Shown here: in pieces, positions 1-6,471 of the stretch
Numbering within the stretch: the first letter of the stretch is position 1
How the letters are laid out: the number at the start of each line of letters is the position of its first letter
Assembly: GCA_934630485.1 (NCBI GenBank)
Contig: CAKTWD010000090.1
Coordinates: 1 to 6,475, forward strand
Length of the DNA stretch: 6,475 nucleotides
Direction: 5' to 3'
Source: an uncultured Eggerthellaceae bacterium
GTDB taxonomy: Bacteria > Actinomycetota > Coriobacteriia > Coriobacteriales > Eggerthellaceae
Notes under the pieces: model-generated
Told to the model about the DNA's origin: nothing
Database searches by the model: none
The model's input: only the letters and a program-made list of their open reading frames with translations
Translations under genes and position numbers: made by a program

Positions 1-2695
1 GATCCTGGTAGCCCTCGATGCCAAGACCGCACTCGTAGTTCTGCTTGACCGATTTAACGTCGTCTTTGAAGCGACGAATAGAACCGAGCTTGCCGTCGAA
101 GATAACCGTGCCGTTGCGGACGATACGAACTTTGTCGTCACGATGAATCTCGCCCTCGGTAACGTAGCAACCGGCGATAACGCCAACCTTGGGAACACGG
201 AAGAGCTCGCGAACCTCGGCGGTACCGGTGTCCTCTTCGACGATATCGGGAGACAGCAGACCGACTCGTGCGGCATTGATGTCTTCGATAGCCTGGTAGA
301 TGACACGGTAAAGCCTGATGTCGACCTTTTCCTTCTCAGCCTGCTGTTTGGACTTGCCCGTAGGACGGACATTGAAGCCGATGATGATGGCGTCAGATGC
401 GGCAGCAAGGGTGACATCGGTCTCGGTGATGCCGCCAACAGCAGAGTGAACGATGTTGATGCGGACCTCGGACTGATCCATCTTGTCGAAAGCATCGCGC
501 AGAGCCTCGATGGAGCCCTGAACGTCGGCCTTCACGATGAGGTTCAGGTCGGTCTGCTTGCCCTCTTCGATGCGGCTGAACAGGTCGTCCAAGCTCATGT
601 GGGATTTATTGTTCTGCTCGGCAAGACGCTCGCGCAAAGCACGCTCTTCGGCAAGCTTGCGAGCGTCGCGTTCATCCTCGAAGACGCGGAACTCATCGCC
701 TGCGGTGGGAACGCTGTTCAGACCAAGGATCTCAACAGGATCGGCGGGCTTGGCTTGAGACGCATGGGCGCCCTTCGGGTCGATCAAAGCGCGGACGCGG
801 CCATACGAGGTGCCCGCAACGACTACATCGCCGGAATGCAGCGTGCCGCGTTGAACCAGGACGGTGGCAACGGGACCGCGGCCCTTGTCCAAGTTCGCCT
901 CGATAACGAAGCCAGAAGCCAAAGCGTTCGGGTTTGCCTTAAGCTCGAGAACCTCGGCCTGAAGCAGAATGGTCTCAAGCAAGCCGTCGATGTTGATCTT
1001 CTTCTTAGCGGAGACCTCAACGAACATGTTCGTGCCGCCCCACTCTTCCGGAACAACGCCGTACTCAGTGAGCTCCTGACGAACGCGGTCGGGGTTCGCA
1101 CCTGGCTTATCGATCTTATTGACGGCAACGACGATAGGCACGTTTGCGGCCTTAGCATGATTCACGGCCTCAATGGTCTGCGGCATGACACCGTCGTCGG
1201 CGGCGACGACCAAGACGATGACGTCGGTAACCTGAGCGCCACGAGCGCGCATTGCGGTGAATGCCTCGTGACCGGGAGTATCGATGAAGGTGATCTGTTG
1301 ACCGTTGATGGTTACGACGGAAGCGCCGATGTGCTGGGTGATGCCGCCAGCCTCGCCCATGGCAACGCCGGTGTTGCGGATCGCGTCAAGCAGCGAGGTT
1401 TTACCGTGGTCAACATGGCCCATGACAGTGACAACAGGCGGACGCGGAAGCAGGTCGTCTTCAGTGTCGTTGTAAACAACGGCGAACTCTTCCTCGGGCG
1501 ACACAACACGGACCTTGCGGCCCATGTCGTCAGCAATGAGCTCGACAAGGTCATCGGGCATGGACTGGGTAAGAGTCAGAACCTGGCCAAGCATGAACAA
1601 GCGCTTGATAACCTCATTAGGGCCAACGCCCAAAAGCTCGGCGAACTTGGCAACCGTGGCACCTTGCGGGATTTCGACGACGGACTCGTCGAGAACCAGG
1701 CTGGGATCGATGCCATGCTCGATTGCCTGCTGCTGTGCCTTCTCGCGAGCCTCGGCCTCACGCTTTTCCTTACGCTTCTTACGACGACCGGTGTTGGCCT
1801 CGTTGGAGGTAGCGGCAGCAACAGCCGCACGTGCCTCGGCAAGAACCTTGTCACGCTGAAGCTTCTCGACTTGAACGGCCATCTTCGCATAACGATCTTC
1901 TTCGGTACCGGCGTTCTCAAGCTCGGGGACAACCTGCTCGCCGTTGTGATGCTTCTTCTTGGCAGGTTTACCGTTGTTGTTATTGCGAGCATTCTGACGC
2001 TTGCCAGCCTCTTTGTTCTGGGCCTTCTGCTCCTGAATGCGCTTCTGCTCGGATTCGATCTGCGAAAGAAGCGAATCGAAACCGCGGGACTTCTTAGCAG
2101 TAGGCGCTGCAGGAGCAGGCTTGGCCGCAGGACGGGATTCAGCCTGAGCGGTAGCCTTATGGCCACCTTGGCGCATGCGAATAGCCTCTTCAACTGCCTG
2201 TTTCTTGGCAACGTCCTTGGCAAGGGCTTCGGCGCGGGCACGTGCAGCAGCAGCCTCGCGCTCACGACGGACGCGCTCTTTCTCGTCAGCGATCTGAGCT
2301 TCGAGGCTCTTAAAGGGGCTGTCGGAAGCGGGAACTGCCTTCTTAGGCTCAGCTTCGGCGTTCACGGCATCCTTGGTTTCCTTGCGCTTTGCGCGCTCGG
2401 CCTCGCGGCGGGCGCGCTCTTTCTCGACAGCCTCGCGACGAACGCGCTCCTCCTCTTCGGCCTTCTTCTTGGCCTCAAGCTCTTCGGCTTCGACGGTGTT
2501 GACGGCTACGCCTTCCTCAACGTCGCCTTCAACGGAAGCAGGGCCCATTTCCTTACGGATTTTCTGCACGTAAGCATCACCAAGCATGCTGGCGTGGCTT
2601 TTAGCAGGGATTTTCATATCGCGAAGGCGGTCAAGCATGTCCTTGCTGGACAAACCGTACTCCTTCGCAAGCTCATGTACGCGCATTCCCGGCAT
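1..2695 (-). CDS. infB: Translation initiation factor IF-2, partial (C-terminus outside window)
   Basis: IF-2 is the cytoplasmic GTPase that places formyl-Met-tRNA on the 30S subunit and promotes 50S joining. I translated 898 codons from ATG at 2695. The order is: IF2_N domain (residues 1-50, MRVHELAKEYGLSSKDM...); a long Lys/Glu/Ala/Arg-rich, probably disordered or coiled-coil linker (about 55-335) with an Asn run at 238-241; a second IF2_N-like domain (about 341-400); and the G domain with G1 GHVDHGKT (426-433), G3 DTPGH (472-476), G4 NKID (526-529) and G5 SAK (562-564). Domains II, III (VKADVQGSIEAL) and most of IV follow. The visible protein ends at GLGIEGYQD, where family members usually have 20-30 residues left, so truncation is by the window edge only. 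The start is supported by AGGAG at 2701-2705, five bases upstream and overlapping the ylxR stop; ATG at 2686 is too far away. It is the last visible gene of the rimP-nusA-ylxR-infB operon. Confidence 0.97.
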   Translation of the reverse strand, partial: MPGMRVHELAKEYGLSSKDMLDRLRDMKIPAKSHASMLGDAYVQKIRKEMGPASVEGDVEEGVAVNTVEAEELEAKKKAEEEERVRREAVEKERARREAERAKRKETKDAVNAEAEPKKAVPASDSPFKSLEAQIADEKERVRREREAAAARARAEALAKDVAKKQAVEEAIRMRQGGHKATAQAESRPAAKPAPAAPTAKKSRGFDSLLSQIESEQKRIQEQKAQNKEAGKRQNARNNNNGKPAKKKHHNGEQVVPELENAGTEEDRYAKMAVQVEKLQRDKVLAEARAAVAAATSNEANTGRRKKRKEKREAEAREKAQQQAIEHGIDPSLVLDESVVEIPQGATVAKFAELLGVGPNEVIKRLFMLGQVLTLTQSMPDDLVELIADDMGRKVRVVSPEEEFAVVYNDTEDDLLPRPPVVTVMGHVDHGKTSLLDAIRNTGVAMGEAGGITQHIGASVVTINGQQITFIDTPGHEAFTAMRARGAQVTDVIVLVVAADDGVMPQTIEAVNHAKAANVPIVVAVNKIDKPGANPDRVRQELTEYGVVPEEWGGTNMFVEVSAKKKINIDGLLETILLQAEVLELKANPNALASGFVIEANLDKGRGPVATVLVQRGTLHSGDVVVAGTSYGRVRALIDPKGAHASQAKPADPVEILGLNSVPTAGDEFRVFEDERDARKLAEERALRERLAEQNNKSHMSLDDLFSRIEEGKQTDLNLIVKADVQGSIEALRDAFDKMDQSEVRINIVHSAVGGITETDVTLAAASDAIIIGFNVRPTGKSKQQAEKEKVDIRLYRVIYQAIEDINAARVGLLSPDIVEEDTGTAEVRELFRVPKVGVIAGCYVTEGEIHRDDKVRIVRNGTVIFDGKLGSIRRFKDDVKSVKQNYECGLGIEGYQD

Positions 2696-2703
2696 ATAAA
2701 CTC

Positions 2704-2994
2704 CTATCGGATCGAAGCTTCAATCGCGGCAGATCGAACAGCACTCGCGATTCGCTCCGCATCATCGTCAGTGACATTGGTTTTCAAAGCACGCTGCAGC
2801 TTACAGCTTGCAAGCGCTTTGGTCAGGCAATCGACGGAGCAAACATATGCACCGCGGCCCGGGATCCTACCCGTGGGGTCGAATTCAACCGAACCGTCCG
2901 CACGACGGACGATGCGCATCAGCGTAAGCTTATCGCTTTTGGCCCCGCAGGAGATGCAAGTGCGCTCGCGTTTCGTGACGGTTGCCTGGGTCAT
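2704..2994 (-). CDS. ylxR: YlxR/RnpM family RNA-binding protein
   Basis: This is a 96-residue protein of the YlxR family (DUF448), now also called RnpM because in Bacillus subtilis the homologue binds and modulates RNase P RNA. Hallmarks seen are RTCISCG at residues 11-17, and PTGRIPGRGAYVCSVDC at 40-56, which contains the family's GRGAYxC signature. Cys13, Cys16, Cys52 and Cys56 form a CxxC...CxxxC pattern; metal binding is possible but is not shown by sequence alone. The size matches the family (about 90-100 residues). It sits 12 bp after the nusA stop and 8 bp before infB. Its weak Shine-Dalgarno AGGCGG overlaps the nusA TAG, so translation probably depends on nusA. No ylxQ (L7Ae-like) gene lies between it and infB, unlike in Bacillus. 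Its role in this organism is inferred from the family only. Confidence 0.93.
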   Translation of the reverse strand: MTQATVTKRERTCISCGAKSDKLTLMRIVRRADGSVEFDPTGRIPGRGAYVCSVDCLTKALASCKLQRALKTNVTDDDAERIASAVRSAAIEASIR

Positions 2995-3006
2995 AGTTGA
3001 AACCGC

Positions 3007-4218
3007 CTACTCTTCCATGTCCGCGTGGATACCGCAGAAGCGGCTACCAGGACGGGCATGATTGCGGCAACGGGTGCCATCCTCGTTCTCGAAAGCGCAG
3101 AACTCGGGCTCCTCCTCGACTTGCTCCTCGGCAACAGGCTCGTCGGTGTCTTCGAGCAACGATTGGCCCAAGAAGGAAGCGCTCTTGATATCGATGTGCC
3201 AACCAGTGAGGCGAGCAGCAAGACGTGCGTTCTGACCCTCTTTGCCGATAGCCAGGGAAAGCTGATCGTCGTTGACCACGACCGTGGCGTAATGCTTCTC
3301 CTCATCGATGGTCACGCTGGTGACCTTAGCGGGCGAAAGAGCATTAGCGACGTAACGGGCAGGATCGGCACTCCACTGAATGACATCAACGCGCTCGTTA
3401 TGAAGCTCCTCGACAACCATGCGAACACGAGAGCCCTTAGGGCCAACGCAGGCGCCAACGGGATCAAGGTTAGCCTCACGAGAGTGAACGGCAACCTTGG
3501 AACGGATACCAGGCTCGCGAGCGATGCTCTTAACTTCAACCAAGCCGTCGTAGATCTCGGGGACTTCGATCTCAAATAGGCGGCGAATCAAATCGGGGTG
3601 AGTTCGAGAAACCACGATGGGCGGACGTGACTGTTCGCCGCGTTGACGGGGTTCGTCGGAAGAGGGATCGCGAACGTCGATAATAAGCACCTTCAGGCGC
3701 TGGTTGTGACGATAGCGCTCGCCTGCAGGACGCTCGTTGAGCTCCTTCGGAGAGCGGGTCTTATCGTAATGAGGCAGCTCAGCCTCGACGCCGTCGCGTA
3801 TCTTGATAATGGTGAAGTCGGGCGTGCCCTGAAGGACGGAGCCGGTGACCAGGTCGCCGATACGATGAGAGAACTCCTCGTAAATGGACTGACGACCAGC
3901 ATCGCGGACAATGGAGGAGATAACGCTCTTCGCATTCTGTGCAGCAATGCGGCTTACGTCGCTTGGGGTGACGTCGCGCTCCTCGAACTCGGAATACTCG
4001 CCGGTTTCCTCATCAGGCTCGCCTACGGGAACAAGCTCGTACACGTAGATCTTGCCGGTCTCACGGTCGATAGTGACGCGGGCATCCCACTCAAGGTCTA
4101 GGATGTGCTGGTAACTTTTCGCCAGAGACTCCTCCAAACGCTCGATGAGATAGAACTCGTCGATCTTGCGCTCGTGAGCGAGCATCTGCAGGGCTTCAAT
4201 AAGTTCAGAAGTGGCCAT
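3007..4218 (-). CDS. nusA: Transcription termination/antitermination factor NusA with Cys-rich tail
   Basis: NusA binds RNA polymerase and nascent RNA and modulates pausing, termination and antitermination. From the chosen start it is 403 residues. Domains are: N-terminal polymerase-binding domain (about 1-122, MATSELIEALQMLAHERKID...); S1 domain (about 123-198); KH1 with GPKG at 259-262; KH2 with GKEG at 325-328; an acidic linker (about 355-372); and a C-terminal tail holding Cys374, Cys384, Cys395 and His398. E. coli-type acidic repeat domains are absent, as is usual outside proteobacteria. The tail is not part of the standard NusA core and resembles a small zinc knuckle. Two start codons lie close together, at 4224 and 4218. 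I chose 4218 because AAAGG ends six bases before it, while the same AAAGG directly touches the ATG at 4224. The gene follows rimP after 12 bp. Confidence 0.96.
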   Translation of the reverse strand: MATSELIEALQMLAHERKIDEFYLIERLEESLAKSYQHILDLEWDARVTIDRETGKIYVYELVPVGEPDEETGEYSEFEERDVTPSDVSRIAAQNAKSVISSIVRDAGRQSIYEEFSHRIGDLVTGSVLQGTPDFTIIKIRDGVEAELPHYDKTRSPKELNERPAGERYRHNQRLKVLIIDVRDPSSDEPRQRGEQSRPPIVVSRTHPDLIRRLFEIEVPEIYDGLVEVKSIAREPGIRSKVAVHSREANLDPVGACVGPKGSRVRMVVEELHNERVDVIQWSADPARYVANALSPAKVTSVTIDEEKHYATVVVNDDQLSLAIGKEGQNARLAARLTGWHIDIKSASFLGQSLLEDTDEPVAEEQVEEEPEFCAFENEDGTRCRNHARPGSRFCGIHADMEE

Positions 4219-4224
4219 GATCAT

Positions 4225-4232
4225 CCTTTCCT
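4225..4232 (-). promoter_or_regulatory. nusA ribosome-binding site overlapping rimP stop
   Basis: The minus strand reads AGGAAAGG here. Its first two bases are also the last two of the rimP TAG stop (4231-4233). The distal AAAGG is six bases from ATG 4218 and zero bases from ATG 4224, which decides the start in favour of 4218 (protein begins MATSEL). The overlap suggests that ribosomes finishing rimP re-initiate on nusA. Confidence 0.75.
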
Positions 4233-4701
4233 AAGAGTTGAAATCGATCTCGCCCTTAAGATGCGCGCGCTTCACGGCATCAAGGGGAATAGTGAACTGT
4301 TCGTCGTTGATTGAAAGTTGGACTGCTTCGTCAGTTACCGAATCGATGGTTCCGGTGAAAGACGAACGCCCATCGATGGCGCTATTGGTTTTGATAACCG
4401 CAGTGCCGCCGATCTGAGCCTCGAAGTGAGCCGCGGTGCGAAGCGGACGATCGATACCCGGCGAAGAGACTTCAAGAGTGTAAGCACCGGGAAAAGGATC
4501 GAGCTTGTCCATGATCTCGTTGATCCATGCCTGCGCGCCGGAAAGCTCGTCGAAGCCCACACCTTCGGGTGTATCAATGTAAACCCTAATGGTTGGGGCT
4601 TTTTTAGACCCGACCACCTCAACGGTGACGATCTCGATCTTCTCGGCATCGGCGCGCGGTGAAAGCGCGTCGAATAGCTCTTGCTCTTTTGCGCTTAACA
4701 T
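4231..4701 (-). CDS. rimP: Ribosome maturation factor RimP
   Basis: RimP (formerly YlxS/YhbC) assists assembly of the 30S ribosomal subunit in the cytoplasm. The 156-residue product matches the family's usual length (about 150-160). The N-terminal alpha/beta domain (about 1-85) contains the diagnostic stretch YTLEVSSPGIDRPL, followed by the C-terminal SH3-like domain (about 88-156, including FTGTIDSV and the IPLDAVKRAHL end typical of the family). The start at 4701 has a strong Shine-Dalgarno, AAAGGAGGGG, about seven bases upstream. It is the first gene of the rimP-nusA-ylxR-infB operon. The 221 bp before it carry a candidate promoter and a structured leader with a possible intrinsic terminator, so expression of the whole operon may be controlled by attenuation. 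Confidence 0.96.
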   Translation of the reverse strand: MLSAKEQELFDALSPRADAEKIEIVTVEVVGSKKAPTIRVYIDTPEGVGFDELSGAQAWINEIMDKLDPFPGAYTLEVSSPGIDRPLRTAAHFEAQIGGTAVIKTNSAIDGRSSFTGTIDSVTDEAVQLSINDEQFTIPLDAVKRAHLKGEIDFNS

Positions 4702-4737
4702 GTTCGATCCCCTCCTTTAACTAATCCGCAATCACCA

Positions 4738-4828
4738 ACAAGGCGCACATACAAAAAGAAAGCGGGACATGCCCACTTTCCTCGAATCGAAAAGCTTGGC
4801 TGCTGGAAACACACCCAAGCTGCCTTGT
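4738..4828 (-). promoter_or_regulatory. Structured 5' leader RNA of the rimP operon (candidate)
   Basis: On the minus-strand RNA, three complementary pairs are seen. ACAAGGC (4828-4822) matches GCCTTGT (4744-4738) and would close the element. AGCTTGG (4821-4815) matches CCAAGCT (4799-4793) with a 15-nt loop. GAAAGTGGG (4780-4772) matches CCCGCTTTC (4766-4758) with one G-U pair and a 5-nt loop. Together these could make a three-way junction directly after the predicted transcription start. I do not recognise it as a named riboswitch or T-box: no AGGGUGGNACCGCG-type or S-box motif was found. The pairings are exact in sequence, but whether they form, and their function, is inference. Confidence 0.5.
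4753..4780 (-). terminator. Intrinsic terminator-like hairpin in the rimP leader (candidate attenuator)
   Basis: The minus strand has a 9-bp stem (GAAAGTGGG pairing with CCCGCTTTC, one internal G-U) around the 5-nt loop CATGT, followed at once by TTTTT (4757-4753). The G-U pair replaces a mismatch on the plus strand, so the hairpin favours minus-strand RNA. It lies about 50 bases before the rimP start and downstream of the candidate promoter. It could therefore attenuate the operon, or serve as a second terminator behind leuA. In Bacillus subtilis, NusA represses its own operon by stimulating termination in the rimP (ylxS) leader; a similar role here is inferred. Confidence 0.6.
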
Positions 4829-4837
4829 AACGTAATT

Positions 4838-4870
4838 ATTTTATATCAGAAATAGCGCAACTACAAACAA
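4838..4870 (-). promoter_or_regulatory. Candidate sigma-70-type promoter for rimP operon
   Basis: On the minus strand an A+T-rich block reads TGATATAAAAT at 4848-4838. It offers an extended -10 (TG-A-TATAAA) or a -10 TAAAAT. TTGTAG (4866-4861) is exactly 17 bases before TAAAAT; TTGTTT (4870-4865) is an alternative -35, 19 bases before TATAAA. Predicted transcription would start near 4833, just before the first pairing element of the leader. The -35 matches are weak (three of six), and part of this region is also the U-rich tail of the leuA terminator, so confidence is moderate. Confidence 0.45.
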
Positions 4871-4903
4871 TACAGAAACGGCCGTCGCTACGACGGCCGT
4901 TTC
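4865..4903 (-). terminator. Rho-independent terminator of leuA
   Basis: A perfect 13-bp inverted repeat lies at 4875-4887 and 4891-4903 (minus-strand arms GAAACGGCCGTCG and CGACGGCCGTTTC) with a 3-nt loop TAG. It begins 19 bases after the leuA stop codon. It is followed on the minus strand by the T-rich but interrupted stretch TGTATTGTTT. No T-run follows it on the plus strand, and no plus-strand gene ends here, so it is read as the end of the leuA transcript. Confidence 0.8.
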
Positions 4904-4922
4904 CCTTCCATGATGCCGATCT

Positions 4923-6455
4923 TTATTTATTGCGTTCAGCATGAACAGAAAGAAGCCTGTTCAGAGCATTGACATAAGCCTTAGCAGACGAAACGATGAT
5001 GTCGTTGTCGGAACCGCGTCCGATAAACACCTCGCCATCGGCTGCAGCAAGGCGAACAGTGACCTCACCCAGAGCATCGATGCCGCGGCTGACGGACTGA
5101 ACCGAGAACTCCTGAAGGTCGTTTTCGACGTCCACGATCATGTCAACGGCCTTGAATGCCGCATCGATCGGCCCAGTGCCGTACGCGGCAACTGTTTTGA
5201 GGCTGCCAAAAGCATCCGCCATGGTGAGCGTGGCAGTAGGCGTAAGCGGATAACCGCAACTAACCTGAAGGCTCTTGAGAGTATAGATGCCCTTCGCAGT
5301 ACGCGACTGCTCATTAACAAGGCTCTCGAGGTCTTCGTCGTAGACTTCCTTCTTCTTGTCGGCAAGGTTCAAGAACGCCTCGTAGACTTTATCAAGCTGC
5401 TCGCCTTCGTAGTTATAGCCAAGTTCTTCCAAGCGATGCTTCAATGCCGCATGGCCGCTACGCGCAGTAAGGATGATCTTGGAATGGCCAGCTCCAACAT
5501 CCTCGGGATCGATGATCTCATACGTGTCGCGCTTCTTCAAAACGCCGTCCTGATGAATGCCCGAAGAATGCGCGAACGCGTTAGCACCAACGATGGCTTT
5601 ATTAGCCTGAACGCTCATGCCTGTGATGTTGGTGATCAAGCGGCTCGCTTTCACGAATTCACGAGAATTCACGTCTGTGAAGGCATCGAGCTCTTGCTCG
5701 TGCATGCGGATGGCCATAACCACTTCTTCAACGGCAGTATTGCCGGCGCGCTCACCCAAACCGTTGATGGTGCACTCGATTTGCGTAGCGCCGTTGCGAA
5801 CACCTTCAATGGCAAGAGCGGTTGCCATGCCGAGGTCATTATGGCAATGAACGGAGATGTCAACGTTCTCGATGCCCCGAACATTGTCGTGCAAGTACTT
5901 GATACGACGTCCGAATTCGCTTGGCAATGAATAACCCGTGGTGTCAGGAATGTTCACGACAGTAGCGCCGGCGTCAACGGCTGCTTGAATCACGCGAACA
6001 AGAAAGTCGTAATCCGAACGCCCGGCGTCTTCGGCATAAAATTCAACGTCGTCAACGAACTGCTTGGCGTAGGCAACCGCGTGAGCCGCTTTCTCGACGC
6101 ATTGATCTTCGGTGATGTGAAGCTTGTCACGCATATGGGATGGAGAAACGCCCAAACCGGTATGGATGCGAGGGCGTTTGGCGTACTTGAGAGCGTCAGC
6201 GGCAACCTCGATGTCTTTATCAACGGCACGGGTAAGTGCGCACACCACAGCATTGTCGCCAATGACCTCAGCGATCTTCCGGACGCTCTCGAAATCACCA
6301 GGCGAAGAAATCGGGAAGCCCGCCTCGATAACGTCGACATTCATACGCAGTAGCTCGCGCGTCACCACGAGTTTCTCGTCAGTGTTCATCGATGCGCCAG
6401 GCGATTGCTCGCCATCGCGCATGGTGGTGTCAAAGATCTTGATTTTGCGCGCCAT
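4923..6455 (-). CDS. leuA: 2-isopropylmalate synthase
   Basis: LeuA condenses acetyl-CoA with 2-oxoisovalerate to give 2-isopropylmalate, the first committed step of leucine synthesis. The 510-residue product has the length of the short bacterial type. The DRE-TIM metallolyase barrel (about 1-270) shows FDTTMRDGEQSPG at the N-terminus, with Arg13 and metal ligand Asp14; HCHND with His203 and His205; and NGLGERAGN ending at ligand Asn239. Next come the communicating subdomain with SSGIHQDGVLK (about 297-307) and the C-terminal LeuA dimer/allosteric domain (about 390-505), which includes GRGSDNDIIVSSAKAYVNALN and normally senses leucine. I chose ATG 6455 (MARKIKIF). An in-frame ATG at 6473 would place the ribosome-binding site inside the gene and add six atypical residues. 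A strong terminator follows, so leuA is probably transcribed separately from the rimP operon. Upstream control elements lie outside the window. Confidence 0.96.
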   Translation of the reverse strand: MARKIKIFDTTMRDGEQSPGASMNTDEKLVVTRELLRMNVDVIEAGFPISSPGDFESVRKIAEVIGDNAVVCALTRAVDKDIEVAADALKYAKRPRIHTGLGVSPSHMRDKLHITEDQCVEKAAHAVAYAKQFVDDVEFYAEDAGRSDYDFLVRVIQAAVDAGATVVNIPDTTGYSLPSEFGRRIKYLHDNVRGIENVDISVHCHNDLGMATALAIEGVRNGATQIECTINGLGERAGNTAVEEVVMAIRMHEQELDAFTDVNSREFVKASRLITNITGMSVQANKAIVGANAFAHSSGIHQDGVLKKRDTYEIIDPEDVGAGHSKIILTARSGHAALKHRLEELGYNYEGEQLDKVYEAFLNLADKKKEVYDEDLESLVNEQSRTAKGIYTLKSLQVSCGYPLTPTATLTMADAFGSLKTVAAYGTGPIDAAFKAVDMIVDVENDLQEFSVQSVSRGIDALGEVTVRLAAADGEVFIGRGSDNDIIVSSAKAYVNALNRLLSVHAERNK

Positions 6456-6460
6456 GCGTA

Positions 6461-6471
6461 CTCTCCCTTCC
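6461..6471 (-). promoter_or_regulatory. leuA ribosome-binding site
   Basis: The purine stretch GGAAGGGAGAG on the minus strand ends five bases before ATG 6455, a normal Shine-Dalgarno position. It lies within the extra six codons that would be gained by starting at ATG 6473, which argues that 6455 is the true start. Confidence 0.75.

Noticed and set aside
1576..2265. A 229-codon minus-strand frame rich in Arg/Leu/Ser/Pro inside infB
   Set aside because: It is an out-of-frame reading of the repetitive infB linker. Composition is typical of shifted high-G+C coding sequence.
143..3061. A 972-codon open frame on the plus strand opposite infB and ylxR
   Set aside because: Its codons are exactly in register with the complement of infB codons, so it stays open simply because infB avoids TTA, CTA and TCA. 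The predicted protein is Leu/Gly/Asp-rich without recognisable domains, and the minus strand encodes a full IF-2 with all GTPase motifs.
3643..4101. Plus-strand open frames opposite nusA (for example 152 codons here, and 184 codons at 3025-3579)
   Set aside because: The 3643-4101 frame is in complementary register with nusA, and the other is likewise an antisense shadow. None resembles a known family, and the nusA reading is unambiguous.
4702..4922. A tRNA (as in the E. coli metY-rimP leader), T-box or small peptide gene in the leuA-rimP gap
   Set aside because: No cloverleaf with TTC-A-like arm and anticodon stem, no T-box consensus, and no convincing short frame with a ribosome-binding site was seen. 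The stretch is explained by terminators, a promoter and the rimP leader.
5655..5673. Short direct repeat of GAATTCACG in leuA
   Set aside because: It lies in conserved LeuA coding sequence (VNSREFVKAS) and is two chance copies of nine bases; no sign of a mobile element or site-specific target.
4941..5930. A 329-codon plus-strand open frame opposite leuA
   Set aside because: It has the same complementary codon register as leuA and no recognisable domain. leuA on the other strand has complete catalytic motifs.
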